64,000 nucleotides of DNA. It comes from Acidobacteriaceae bacterium. GTDB taxonomy: Bacteria > Acidobacteriota > Terriglobia > Terriglobales > Acidobacteriaceae. The stretch is from NCBI GenBank assembly GCA_003134815.1, contig PLCO01000009.1:127010-191009 (forward strand), in the 5' to 3' direction. Under the pieces are notes generated by a model, which made no database searches, was not told the origin of the DNA, and saw only the letters and a list, made by a program, of their open reading frames with translations. Of the stretch, positions 17,019-24,542 are shown one piece after another. Both the position numbers and the translations under genes were made by a program. Every line of letters starts with the position of its first letter. Position 1 is the stretch's first letter.

Positions 17019-17843
17019 TCAGATCTGCGAGCAGTCGAGCGGGCTCAGGATCAGGTTGGTGATGTTAGTGACGATAGAGTCGAAGGCGTAGCGCGGGTTG
17101 GAGGAGAGTTTCTTCCAGGCTGGATCGTTGCGGAAGACATCCCACTTGGCATCGAGCTCCGCCAAATCGGCAAAGCTGAGCATGTAAGTAAGGTTGGGCA
17201 TGCGCGAGCCAATGAGCGTGTCACCGAAGAACACGGGATGGAAGCCGGCGTTCGCGAAGATCTCGAATTCACCGGAGTGGAACATTTCTACTTTGCGGAC
17301 GTGTTCACCGTTGCTGGGACTCTCATAAGTGCGAAGCTGAAAGATGCGTTTGGCTTTGGTGGCGGCAGCGGCGGGCGGAGTGAGCTTTGGCCAGCCTTCA
17401 AAGGCGGCGAGCAGTGAAATCTCCGCGCGCTGAAAGGCGGGCGCAGTGGAGGTGGCATTCCAGAATGGGTCGGCGGCCTTCAGGAATTCCGCGTCCTCGG
17501 ACAGACGCAGATCGAGTTCCGCGAGCGTCTCGACCGACGGGCCGGGAATCAGCAGATAATACGCGGGCGTTTCAGGGCCGATATCGAGCCTGAATGCCCC
17601 CACCGGCCCCAGCCCCATGCGAGACGATGCGGGAATCAACGCGCTGGAGAAGTAGCTCTCAGTGAGCTTCAACTGTGGACCGCTTAACAGGTTATACCGG
17701 CGCAACTGGTAGAACTCGCGGCGTGGGCTGCCGGCGGCCCCGGTAGTCGAGGCCCCGGCAGCTGAGACTTGAGCGACTGTCTCGCCGGCGGCAGCGAGGG
17801 TTGAAGCGGCAATGGATGCGGCAAGAAAATGGCGGCGCTTCAC
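17019..17843 (-). CDS. NIPSNAP-family exported protein
   Basis: 274 residues from GTG 17843, chosen because GGAGG lies just upstream and a twin-arginine-like signal (KRRHFLAASIAASTLAAAG) follows at once. Two NIPSNAP-like ferredoxin-fold units are visible: FYQLRRYNLLSG... in the first half and RIFQLRTYESPSNGEHVRKVEMF... in the second, with the characteristic EMFHSGEFEIFANAGFHPVF. NIPSNAP domains are small dimeric alpha-beta barrels of uncertain function. The RR motif suggests Tat export of a folded protein. It is a single gene, with its 3' end next to the IS-disrupted gene. Confidence 0.85.
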   Translation of the reverse strand: MKRRHFLAASIAASTLAAAGETVAQVSAAGASTTGAAGSPRREFYQLRRYNLLSGPQLKLTESYFSSALIPASSRMGLGPVGAFRLDIGPETPAYYLLIPGPSVETLAELDLRLSEDAEFLKAADPFWNATSTAPAFQRAEISLLAAFEGWPKLTPPAAAATKAKRIFQLRTYESPSNGEHVRKVEMFHSGEFEIFANAGFHPVFFGDTLIGSRMPNLTYMLSFADLAELDAKWDVFRNDPAWKKLSSNPRYAFDSIVTNITNLILSPLDCSQI

Positions 17844-17963
17844 GTGACCTCCGAAGCCGATTGTACGGGAACCCGTCGGCAAATCGGGGACCAGATAGTG
17901 GGCCGGTTTTGAAGGGTACGAGCTCACAGGCTGCGGAAATACTCGACGCTCATGGAGCCTTGT

Positions 17964-18031
17964 AACAAGGGCACGGCTTTAGCCGGGCCACAAGCGCAGC
18001 AAAATGAATGAGGGCTTCAGCCCCTGAGGGA
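17964..18031. repeat. Palindromic intergenic repeat (two small hairpins)
   Basis: CGGCTTTAGCCG (17974..17985) and GGGCTTCAGCCC (18012..18023) are perfect short palindromes separated by an A-rich spacer with AAAATGAATGAG. This layout resembles a dispersed palindromic repeat I associate with Acidobacteria genomes; only one copy is in this window. Confidence 0.55.
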
Positions 18032-18055
18032 CAGTCCTTTCAAACTGACCCACCA

Positions 18056-18242
18056 CTGGGGACCAGAGGGAGACAGCCGGCAGTTTCCGGTCTCCGGCTC
18101 GCGCACGAGGCCGTAAACTCGCCGCAACTATCTGGGCGCACCCGTGTTTTTCAAATCCAGAAGCTCCGTGGAGCTTCAACAGTTTTTCGGCGCTCCCGCC
18201 GAAACCTGTGCCGCCGTTCGGAAAGGACGGCGGCATTTTTTT
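18056..18242 (+). ncRNA. Candidate structured non-coding RNA
   Basis: There is no plausible coding frame, but four consecutive hairpins end in a strong intrinsic terminator on the plus strand. Hairpin 1 spans 18069..18095 (GGAGAC with GTCTCC). Hairpin 2 spans 18160..18177 (GAAGCTC, CGTG tetraloop, GAGCTTC). Hairpin 3 spans 18179..18209 (ACAG and TTTCGGCG stems). Hairpin 4 is the terminator. No plus-strand gene lies upstream that would need this terminator, so a stand-alone transcript is the simplest reading. The 5' end and promoter are not identifiable. It could belong to an Acidobacteria-specific RNA family or be unstudied. Confidence 0.4.
18210..18242 (+). terminator. Strong rho-independent terminator
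   Basis: GCCGCCGT (18210..18217) pairs with ACGGCGGC (18227..18234), extended by two inner pairs around loop GGAAA, followed by a run of seven T after one A. The T-run is on the plus strand only. Confidence 0.8.
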
Positions 18243-18293
18243 GTTTTTCTTCTGGTCCTGTTTTCTGGTCCCGGCGTGGAAGCTCGGGAGAAC

Positions 18294-18470
18294 CTACCTG
18301 GCGATGAGAAACATAACCCAACTGAACACGATGACCGAGCCGACGAAGAGGAGAAAACAGTAGGCGCCGTAGCGGAACATCTTTTGCGGGGTGTCGCGCA
18401 TGGTAATGCCAAAAACGGTGGAAGCGAAGAGCGCGAAGAGCAGAACCGCGGCGAAGTGGGAGGGATGCAT
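18294..18470 (-). CDS. 58-residue membrane protein coupled to the upstream gene
   Basis: ATG 18470 overlaps the stop of the upstream gene (TAATG). The product begins MHPSHFAAVLLFALFASTVF, has a short polar middle (RDTPQKMFRYG) and a second hydrophobic helix ending FSWVMFLIAR, so it has two membrane helices with a cytoplasmic-type loop. It was found by reading the region directly, since it is short. Coupling suggests it works with the 135-residue membrane protein before it. The function is unknown. Confidence 0.7.
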   Translation of the reverse strand: MHPSHFAAVLLFALFASTVFGITMRDTPQKMFRYGAYCFLLFVGSVIVFSWVMFLIAR

Positions 18471-18877
18471 TAAGACTTCCTCCCGGTGCGGATGTTGTGC
18501 GCGTCAACGGCGGCGATGATGTTCAGCAGGCCGGCCACCACAATGAATTTCGTCCCGTAGTCGGCGACGGTGGTCTGCACGGGCTGGCCGCCCCAGCCAG
18601 CTGCGCGGCTCAAAAAGTAGAGGAGGCCCGAGCCGAGATCGCCGGCGACGCCGAGCATTTCGAGAATGTCTTGCGCGCCGGTATAGAGTTTGCCCTGCAT
18701 GGCGAGGCCGAGCGCGAACATGGAGATGATGGACACGGCGATGAGCGTACCGCGGACCCATTTGCGGAGGAGGAAATGCCCTGCACCCGGGATAAGCCAC
18801 CCCGCGATGAGGGGTAGGAAGACGAATCCTTGTTGTTTTTGTTTGCCCGTCGCGGGCTTGTTGGGGGTCGTGGCCAT
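18470..18877 (-). CDS. Small polytopic membrane protein (DUF6677/TM2-like)
   Basis: 135 residues, starting with a polar Lys/Gln-rich tail and then PLIAGWLIPGAGHFLLRKW, which resembles the TM2-type motif (Gly/Pro-rich first helix, short turn, basic residues). Three to four hydrophobic segments follow (about 24-42, 45-62, 78-95, 108-125). It appears to belong to an Acidobacteria-enriched membrane family, tentatively DUF6677. It is followed by an overlapping 58-residue membrane protein. Its promoter region is the unusually AT-rich segment upstream. The function is unknown. Confidence 0.75.
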   Translation of the reverse strand: MATTPNKPATGKQKQQGFVFLPLIAGWLIPGAGHFLLRKWVRGTLIAVSIISMFALGLAMQGKLYTGAQDILEMLGVAGDLGSGLLYFLSRAAGWGGQPVQTTVADYGTKFIVVAGLLNIIAAVDAHNIRTGRKS

Positions 18878-19290
18878 TTCTTTATTGACTATACAAGAGC
18901 AGGGGTCACGGCTCGGGGCGCAGTGTCGTGTCCTTAAGTCAAGACCCTTCGCCCCAACAAATCCGCCAACTCCTTGAATTCATTCGCAAAATTCTCAGCC
19001 GAAGTTTGCCGATTAATTCCTCCGAATCGCTATCCTTGTCTTGTATGCGGCAGCTTCGCCAACTCGCTCGATTCATAGACTGCCGTCTTTTTGTCTCTAC
19101 CGCCGCCGCAAAATTAATTCATAAAAAAAATTGCGTGTCCCAAAACGCAAAAAACGCACTTAACGCTTTTAGAATCAACAAAAGTGCCTCAAAAAACGTG
19201 TCGGTTTTTGTTGATTTTTATCGATTTTTGTTCGCAAAACGACCCTTTTCCGCCCCAAATCGACCGCTTTTTCGACCCCAAGCGCCACGC
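18878..19290. other. Gene-free, AT-rich intergenic region
   Basis: No convincing gene. 19090..19260 is rich in A and T tracts, unlike the rest of the window, and includes an 11-bp inverted repeat (AATCAACAAAA at 19173..19183 with its inverse at 19206..19216). A plus-strand open frame here has no ribosome-binding site or protein-like character. It probably holds the promoter of the 18470..18877 gene and the 3' end of the peptidase transcript. Confidence 0.5.
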
Positions 19291-20472
19291 CTAGATTCGA
19301 ACCAGTTCCTGCTGGATGCGGCCCGTGACCCAGACTTTGCCGGGGGCGGTGAGCATGTTGATTTCGCTGCGCACGCCGAACTCGGGCAGGTAGATGCCGG
19401 GCTCGACGGAGAAGCATGTGTGAGTCAGAATACGGCGGACGTCGTGGGTTTCGAGGTTGTCAAGATGTGCCCCTGACCCGTGAATTTCATGGGTGATGTT
19501 GTGGCCGGTGCGGTGAGTGAAGAATTCGGCGAAGCCCGCGTCGCGAATGACGGAGCGGGCGGCATCGTCGGCTTCAAAGCCGCGGATGGGACGATTTTGG
19601 GCGAATGCCTTTTCAACAATTTCAATCGCGGCATCGCGAGCGCGGCGGACGGTCGAGAAGACGAGTTGTTCTTTCTGCGTCGGTTCGCGGCCGATGACGC
19701 CGGTCCAGGTGATGTCGTAGTAGATGCTTTCTGTCGAGTCGAGGCGGCCCCAGATATCGATGAGCAGAAAGTCGCCCTCGCGGATAGGCGTGGCGCGATC
19801 GGCGGTTGGCTCGTAGTGCGAGTCGGAGGTGTTGGCGTTGACGCTGACGTCAGGACCGTTTTCCCAGACCAGGCCTTCGCGGCGCATCGATTCGCGCAAC
19901 CAGAGAACCATGTCGTATTCGGTGAGAGCGCGAGGCTGGCCCGATGCGGGGCGAAGACGGCGGCCAATTTCGAGCCAAGCTTCGGCGACGATGGAATCAA
20001 TAGCACGCTGAGCGGCGGAGTGGCTGGCGATTTGATCCGCGGTGAGGACGGCTTCAAACTGGCTGACGAGATCAGCGGAGGTCACGATCTCCTTGCCGAG
20101 CAAGCGAAGAAATTCGACGGTGCCGGCATCGACCATGGAGACATACATGATGTCGTTATTGGGCGAGTACTGCATGGCGATTTTTTCCCGGTTTTGGAGA
20201 AGATTCTTCAGCCCCAAGTGCAATTCCTGCCAGCTTGAGTATTGCGTTTTAGCGCCGGGAAGCGCGTCGAGGCGGGCTTGTTCAATCCGGTGAACGAGCT
20301 TGTGCGGCTCGCCTGAGGCGGGAATGAAGTAATACCAGCGGCGCGTGATGTGGGCTTTGGGGTCGAGCGAGAGAATGCGCGCGGCGATGGGGTCGCGATG
20401 GTGGTGGTCGTAGAAAAGCCAGCCGTCGAGCGCGGATTCGCGAAGGGCTGTTTGGATGGCGTCGAGATTCAT
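19291..20472 (-). CDS. M24-family metallopeptidase (Xaa-Pro aminopeptidase type)
   Basis: 393 residues from ATG 20472 (a GTG one codon earlier is possible). The N-terminal creatinase-like domain (about 1-150) precedes a pita-bread M24 domain. Candidate metal ligands follow the family pattern: Asp in LLIDIWGRLD, Asp/Thr in YYDITWTGVIG, His in HRTGHNITHEIHG, Glu in SVEPGIYLPEFGVRSEINML. It would remove N-terminal residues before proline, or act as a related dipeptidase or creatinase-like enzyme. No signal peptide is seen, so it is cytoplasmic. It lies downstream of mnmG on the same strand, 53 bases apart. Confidence 0.88.
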   Translation of the reverse strand: MNLDAIQTALRESALDGWLFYDHHHRDPIAARILSLDPKAHITRRWYYFIPASGEPHKLVHRIEQARLDALPGAKTQYSSWQELHLGLKNLLQNREKIAMQYSPNNDIMYVSMVDAGTVEFLRLLGKEIVTSADLVSQFEAVLTADQIASHSAAQRAIDSIVAEAWLEIGRRLRPASGQPRALTEYDMVLWLRESMRREGLVWENGPDVSVNANTSDSHYEPTADRATPIREGDFLLIDIWGRLDSTESIYYDITWTGVIGREPTQKEQLVFSTVRRARDAAIEIVEKAFAQNRPIRGFEADDAARSVIRDAGFAEFFTHRTGHNITHEIHGSGAHLDNLETHDVRRILTHTCFSVEPGIYLPEFGVRSEINMLTAPGKVWVTGRIQQELVRI

Positions 20473-20525
20473 CACGGAATAAGGATAGAGCAGCGGAGCT
20501 AGCGGCGTAAGCGGGGTTAGCGGAG

Positions 20526-22679
20526 CTAGCGAGTCGGCAAGTCAGCGGGTGCGCGGCGCTCGGCGCTTTGCTGCTTGCTTTGCAACTTAATCGACACGTG
20601 GACCAAGGTGAGTGCGGCGGGAGTTACGCCGGGAAGGCGGCTGGCCTGGCCGATGGTCATGGGGCGGATGCGCTCGAAGGTTTCGCGCATCTCGCGAGAG
20701 AGGCCGCTGATGGCGTTGTACTGAAGCCAGCCAGGGATGGAGACGGACTCGGCGGCCTTGAGGCGTTCGATGGATTTTTTCTGCTGCTCGAGATAGCCGG
20801 CAAATTTGATTTCGGTTTCGACGGCGCGTGCCTCGTTGCGGAGAGTGGAGCGGGCGATGGAGGGGGCGACTTCTTGCTTTCCCACCCTATGCGTTGTCTG
20901 TCCCTCGGAAGACTCCGCATAGGATGGGGCATCGAGGACTTTGAGATTTTGCAAGGGATCGGCGATGAACGCAGAGAGGAGCGGATCGCGGGCGAGATCA
21001 TCGCGCAGCGCCGTGAGAAGCGGCTCGATGGTGACTTCAGGACGCTTGAGAAGCTGAGCCCAGGTGATGCCCGCGGTTGCAGGGAGTTCGCCGAAGCCTG
21101 CGCGCTGAAGTTTTTCTGGATTGACTTTGCCGGAGGCGAGGAGACGTTCCAAAGCGGACATGCGGGCCTGCTTCTGCTCGTATTCGGCCCAGGCTTCGTC
21201 GTTGATGAGGCCGAGGCGGCGGCCATAGGGCGTGAGGCGGCGGTCGGCGTTGTCAATGCGCAGGTGGAGGCGGAACTCGGCGCGTGAGGTGAACATGCGG
21301 TAAGGCTCGTCGGTACCTTTTGAAATGAGATCGTCGATGAGGATTCCGGTATAGCCTTCTGTCCGGTCCATGGTGAAGGGCGGCTCGCCCTTGAGCCAGA
21401 GGGCGGCGTTGATTCCGGCCATGATGCCCTGGCAGGCGGCTTCTTCGTATCCACTTGTGCCGTTGATCTGGCCGGCCAGGTAAAGGCCGGTCATGCTTTT
21501 GACGCGAAGGGTGCGGTCAAGCTCAGTGGCGTCGACGGAGTCGTACTCAATGGCGTAGCCGGGGCGCAGCAGCTCAGCCTGATCGAGGCCGGGGATGGAG
21601 TGGACCATCTGCCACTGCACTTCCATGGGCAGGGAGGTGGACATGCCGTTGATGTAGACCTCGTGCGTGTTCAGGCCTTCGGGCTCGAGGAAGAACTGGT
21701 GCTGGGTCTTGTCAGGGAATTTGACGATTTTGTCTTCGATGGACGGGCAGTAGCGCGGGCCGATGCCCTGAATGCGGCCGGAGTACATGGCCGAGCGATG
21801 GACGTTTTCGCGGATGAGGCGGAGAGTCTCCGGCGTAGTGAAGGCGATGTGGCAGGAGACTTGCGGCTGGACGATTTTCTTCGTGCGGAAGCTGAAGGGA
21901 GTGGGATCGGCGTCGCCGGGCTGCTCCTCAAACATCTCCCACTTGATGGTGCGCCCGTCGAGACGCGGCGGAGTGCCTGTCTTGAGGCGGCAAGTGCGCA
22001 GGCCGAGAGCGCGGAGAGCCTCGCCGAGAAGGACTGAGGCAGGTTCACCGCTGCGGCCAGCGGGGTAGCGCTCTTCGCCACAGTGAATGAGGCCGTTCAA
22101 GAATGTTCCCGTGGTGATGATGGTGGCGCCGGCGAGAAGATTGCGGCCATCACGTAGCTTGAGGCCAAGAACGCGGCGGTGGGGACGCGTCGGACGGGCG
22201 ATTTCTGGAGGGTCAAACGATGTGCTATCCCCGGTCCCCAAATGCGGGGAACCCGGGGCACCCAGATCGAGGGGTGAAGCGGACTCTTCGATAACGAGGT
22301 TGACGACTTCGGCCTGGCGGATGTGGAGGCCAGGTTGGGACTCGAGGACCTCGCGCATTTTGACGCGGTAGAGCTGCTTGTCGCACTGGGCGCGCGGGCT
22401 CCAGACGGCGGGGCCGCGTGAGGAGTTGAGGAGGCGGAACTGGATGCCGACTGCGTCAGCAACTTCGCCCATAATGCCGCCGAGCGCGTCAACTTCGCGG
22501 ACAAGATGGCCCTTGGCGACTCCGCCGATGGCGGGGTTGCAGCTCATCTGGGCGATTAGGTCGAGGTTCATGGTGATGAGCGCCGTCTTGAGGCCCATGC
22601 GCGCCGCAGCCATGGCGGCTTCGCAGCCGGCGTGTCCTGCCCCGACGACAACGACGTCGTATTGTTCGGTGAAAGCCAT
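20526..22679 (-). CDS. mnmG: tRNA uridine-5-carboxymethylaminomethyl modification enzyme MnmG (GidA)
   Basis: 717 residues, about 90 longer than typical MnmG. With MnmE it makes the cmnm5 modification at U34 of tRNAs, using FAD. The N-terminal FAD motif is [10 protein letters not shown] (residues 11-20). The conserved CNPAIGG, the [18 protein letters not shown] and GYEEAA blocks, and the C-terminal [14 protein letters not shown] helical domain are all present. Two extra segments lie at about residues 134-168 and 580-603. Each is encoded by a palindromic repeat that keeps the frame. Both sit at loop positions compared with the E. coli protein, so function is probably retained. Confidence 0.95.
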   Translation of the reverse strand: MAFTEQYDVVVVGAGHAGCEAAMAAARMGLKTALITMNLDLIAQMSCNPAIGGVAKGHLVREVDALGGIMGEVADAVGIQFRLLNSSRGPAVWSPRAQCDKQLYRVKMREVLESQPGLHIRQAEVVNLVIEESASPLDLGAPGSPHLGTGDSTSFDPPEIARPTRPHRRVLGLKLRDGRNLLAGATIITTGTFLNGLIHCGEERYPAGRSGEPASVLLGEALRALGLRTCRLKTGTPPRLDGRTIKWEMFEEQPGDADPTPFSFRTKKIVQPQVSCHIAFTTPETLRLIRENVHRSAMYSGRIQGIGPRYCPSIEDKIVKFPDKTQHQFFLEPEGLNTHEVYINGMSTSLPMEVQWQMVHSIPGLDQAELLRPGYAIEYDSVDATELDRTLRVKSMTGLYLAGQINGTSGYEEAACQGIMAGINAALWLKGEPPFTMDRTEGYTGILIDDLISKGTDEPYRMFTSRAEFRLHLRIDNADRRLTPYGRRLGLINDEAWAEYEQKQARMSALERLLASGKVNPEKLQRAGFGELPATAGITWAQLLKRPEVTIEPLLTALRDDLARDPLLSAFIADPLQNLKVLDAPSYAESSEGQTTHRVGKQEVAPSIARSTLRNEARAVETEIKFAGYLEQQKKSIERLKAAESVSIPGWLQYNAISGLSREMRETFERIRPMTIGQASRLPGVTPAALTLVHVSIKLQSKQQSAERRAPADLPTR
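20881..20928. repeat. Palindromic element inserted in frame in mnmG (insertion 2)
   Basis: CCCACCCTATGCG (20881..20893) pairs with CGCATAGGATGGG (20916..20928) at 12 of 13 positions plus one G-U, around a 22-base loop that itself holds GTCT/AGAC. It encodes part of the extra residues about 580-603 of MnmG. Confidence 0.75.
22229..22258. repeat. Palindromic element inserted in frame in mnmG (insertion 1)
   Basis: CCCCGG-TCCCC pairs with GGGGA-(AC)-CCGGGG around loop AAATGC: an 11-bp stem with a 2-base bulge. It lies inside the extra segment (about residues 134-168) that normal MnmG lacks. Confidence 0.7.
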
Positions 22680-22802
22680 CCAAATCCATTGTACGGATAG
22701 TTGTGAGCGGACCTGTATATGGGCTGAAAAGACGATCTGCTCTATAATGGCGTCAAATTAGGAACCACTAATAAAGGCGGCGGAGAAATCCGCAGAATTT
22801 CA

Positions 22803-23918
22803 TTGAACACCTACTCCTGCGGGAACGTGACGGAAGAGACGGGCGCGCATTGCGCCCGGTGCGCCGCGTTGCGCGCGCTGGATCTAAAGCCCGGTGCAAC
22901 AAGAGAAGAGATAAAAAGGGCCTATCGCGCTCTGGCCAAGGTGTGGCATCCGGACCGGTTCGACAGATACAAGCAGATACGTGCGAAGGCGGAAGAAAAG
23001 CAAAAGACGATCAACGCAGCGTATTCCTTCCTGATGAAAAACTGCGTGCATCCGGGACGCGATCCGCGACGGGAACGGAGGCCACCGTGGGCAGAGGGCG
23101 TCAAAACGCCGAGACCCCCGAGGTGGACAGAGACGCCACGCGAACACCGGCAGCATGAGCCGGACTGGCGGGAGACGGTGAAACGGAGGGGAATTCTGCC
23201 ACGGCGGTTTTTCAATATTCCGTTGCCTGTCGTCCTGGGGTGCGGGGCGTTAATTTCCGCGGTTGCCGTTGGGTGGCTGCTCCTAAAGCCGCTTGATGCC
23301 GCGCTCGAGTCGAATCCTAAGACGGCAATGTTGGATGAAGAATTCAAGGCAAGCGCCGGCGGCACCCTGGGGGAATTCAGGCAGAGAATGCGGGACGTCG
23401 CCGAATCGATTCTGAATCACCCGATGCCACAGAGATCAATTGCGATTCGTGCGCCGAGCGAACCAGCAGAAAAACTCAGGTTCACAAGAACCCAATCCAG
23501 CCGTGCGCATGCGCCTGGGGTGCAGGATGATCAACGAGGGCCGCCGTACATTATGGCCGGAATGACCAGGAGCAAGGTGATTGCGATAGAAGGGAACCCA
23601 TCGGACGCAACCGAAGAAATGCTGGTATACGGGAGATCCGAGCTATATTTCAACAACGGCCAATTGATCGGATGGAAGATCGATCCGGCTTCGTCCCCGA
23701 TACGCGTGAAACTCCTGCCGGACGCGAGCTTCGATCCTGATCTGAACTTCATAGCGGTCGGCTCGACGAAGAACGAAGTGATCAAGATTGAGGGGACGCC
23801 GACCTTTTTCTCACAGAACATATTCGGCTACGGCAGATCCGAAGTCTATTTCAAGGACAACCGCGTGGCGAGCTGGAAAGACGATCCGTCGCGACCGCTG
23901 CACACCGATAAGCGCTGA
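22803..23918 (+). CDS. Zinc-ribbon/J-domain membrane protein with two BamE-like repeats
   Basis: 371 residues from TTG 22803 (no upstream ATG in frame). A Cys cluster (CGN...HCARCA) within the first 20 residues looks like half a zinc ribbon. Residues 23-75 are a J domain with HPD (KVWHPDRFDRY). A Pro/Arg-rich basic linker follows, then one membrane helix (about 137-158). The C-terminal region has two tandem repeats of about 55 residues, each of the form GxTxxxVIxIEGxP ... YGRSExYF ... WK (around 247-300 and 315-365), resembling the small BamE/SmpA fold. TATAAT at 22743 is a possible -10 box. The function is unknown. Confidence 0.75.
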   Translation: MNTYSCGNVTEETGAHCARCAALRALDLKPGATREEIKRAYRALAKVWHPDRFDRYKQIRAKAEEKQKTINAAYSFLMKNCVHPGRDPRRERRPPWAEGVKTPRPPRWTETPREHRQHEPDWRETVKRRGILPRRFFNIPLPVVLGCGALISAVAVGWLLLKPLDAALESNPKTAMLDEEFKASAGGTLGEFRQRMRDVAESILNHPMPQRSIAIRAPSEPAEKLRFTRTQSSRAHAPGVQDDQRGPPYIMAGMTRSKVIAIEGNPSDATEEMLVYGRSELYFNNGQLIGWKIDPASSPIRVKLLPDASFDPDLNFIAVGSTKNEVIKIEGTPTFFSQNIFGYGRSEVYFKDNRVASWKDDPSRPLHTDKR

Positions 23919-23962
23919 AGCTGCGGGAGTTCGCCTGCGGCGGAACTCAGCCCAACATCGCC

Positions 23963-24475
23963 TCAGTAGGCGATGGCGTAGGCGCGGGCTTCGAGATCGG
24001 GTGGATCAGAATTCGACGAGGTTGGGAGATTGGAGTGAATGCAGACGCGAACCGGGACGCCCGGAGTGAGGTCGTTGACATCAATATCGGCGACAAGCAG
24101 GGAGGGTCGACCGCCGAACAGATTATGACGGCCGCTCTGGCTGACAAGCCGGAAGGGAATGGGCCGGTCCGATTGAGTGACTTCGAGGGTAATGGGCTCG
24201 AGCTCGCTTTGTGGTGGGCGGGCGCCAGCGGAACCCCCTGGCTGAGGCCGACCTGCGGATGCCCCGGCCCGCACCCCGGACCGCACGATGATGCGCAGGA
24301 CGCCCTGGATGGGCGGATCGAGGCTGGCCTCGATTGTGCCAGAAGGGCCAATGTGGAAGACAGCGTCAAGCGGCTCGACGGAGGGGCCCTTTGAATGGAC
24401 GGCGAAAGCCATGGCCGCGCCGCCGGCCAACAATGCCATGAATAGAATCCGTGAAGCTGACCGACGGCGAATCAT
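23963..24475 (-). CDS. Exported protein of unknown function
   Basis: 170 residues with a basic N-terminus and a signal-like helix (about 8-25, ending AMAFAV). The mature part is beta-rich (GTIEASLDPPIQGVLRIIVR) with a Gly/Pro/Arg-rich loop in the middle and a C-terminal segment RYVxxxHSN-like. No family is recognised. It lies 67 bases downstream of the kinase-like gene at 24543 on the same strand and may share its transcript. Confidence 0.65.
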   Translation of the reverse strand: MIRRRSASRILFMALLAGGAAMAFAVHSKGPSVEPLDAVFHIGPSGTIEASLDPPIQGVLRIIVRSGVRAGASAGRPQPGGSAGARPPQSELEPITLEVTQSDRPIPFRLVSQSGRHNLFGGRPSLLVADIDVNDLTPGVPVRVCIHSNLPTSSNSDPPDLEARAYAIAY

Positions 24476-24542
24476 TGTTGGGTCTCCCTGAATGGAGTTC
24501 GCCCTATTGGCGCGTCAAGACCCGAGTGCGGTGCGGAACCCA

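Noticed and set aside
18928..19476. Open frame through the AT-rich spacer into the M24 gene
   Set aside because: No start context, low-complexity A/T tracts and antisense overlap with a conserved gene.
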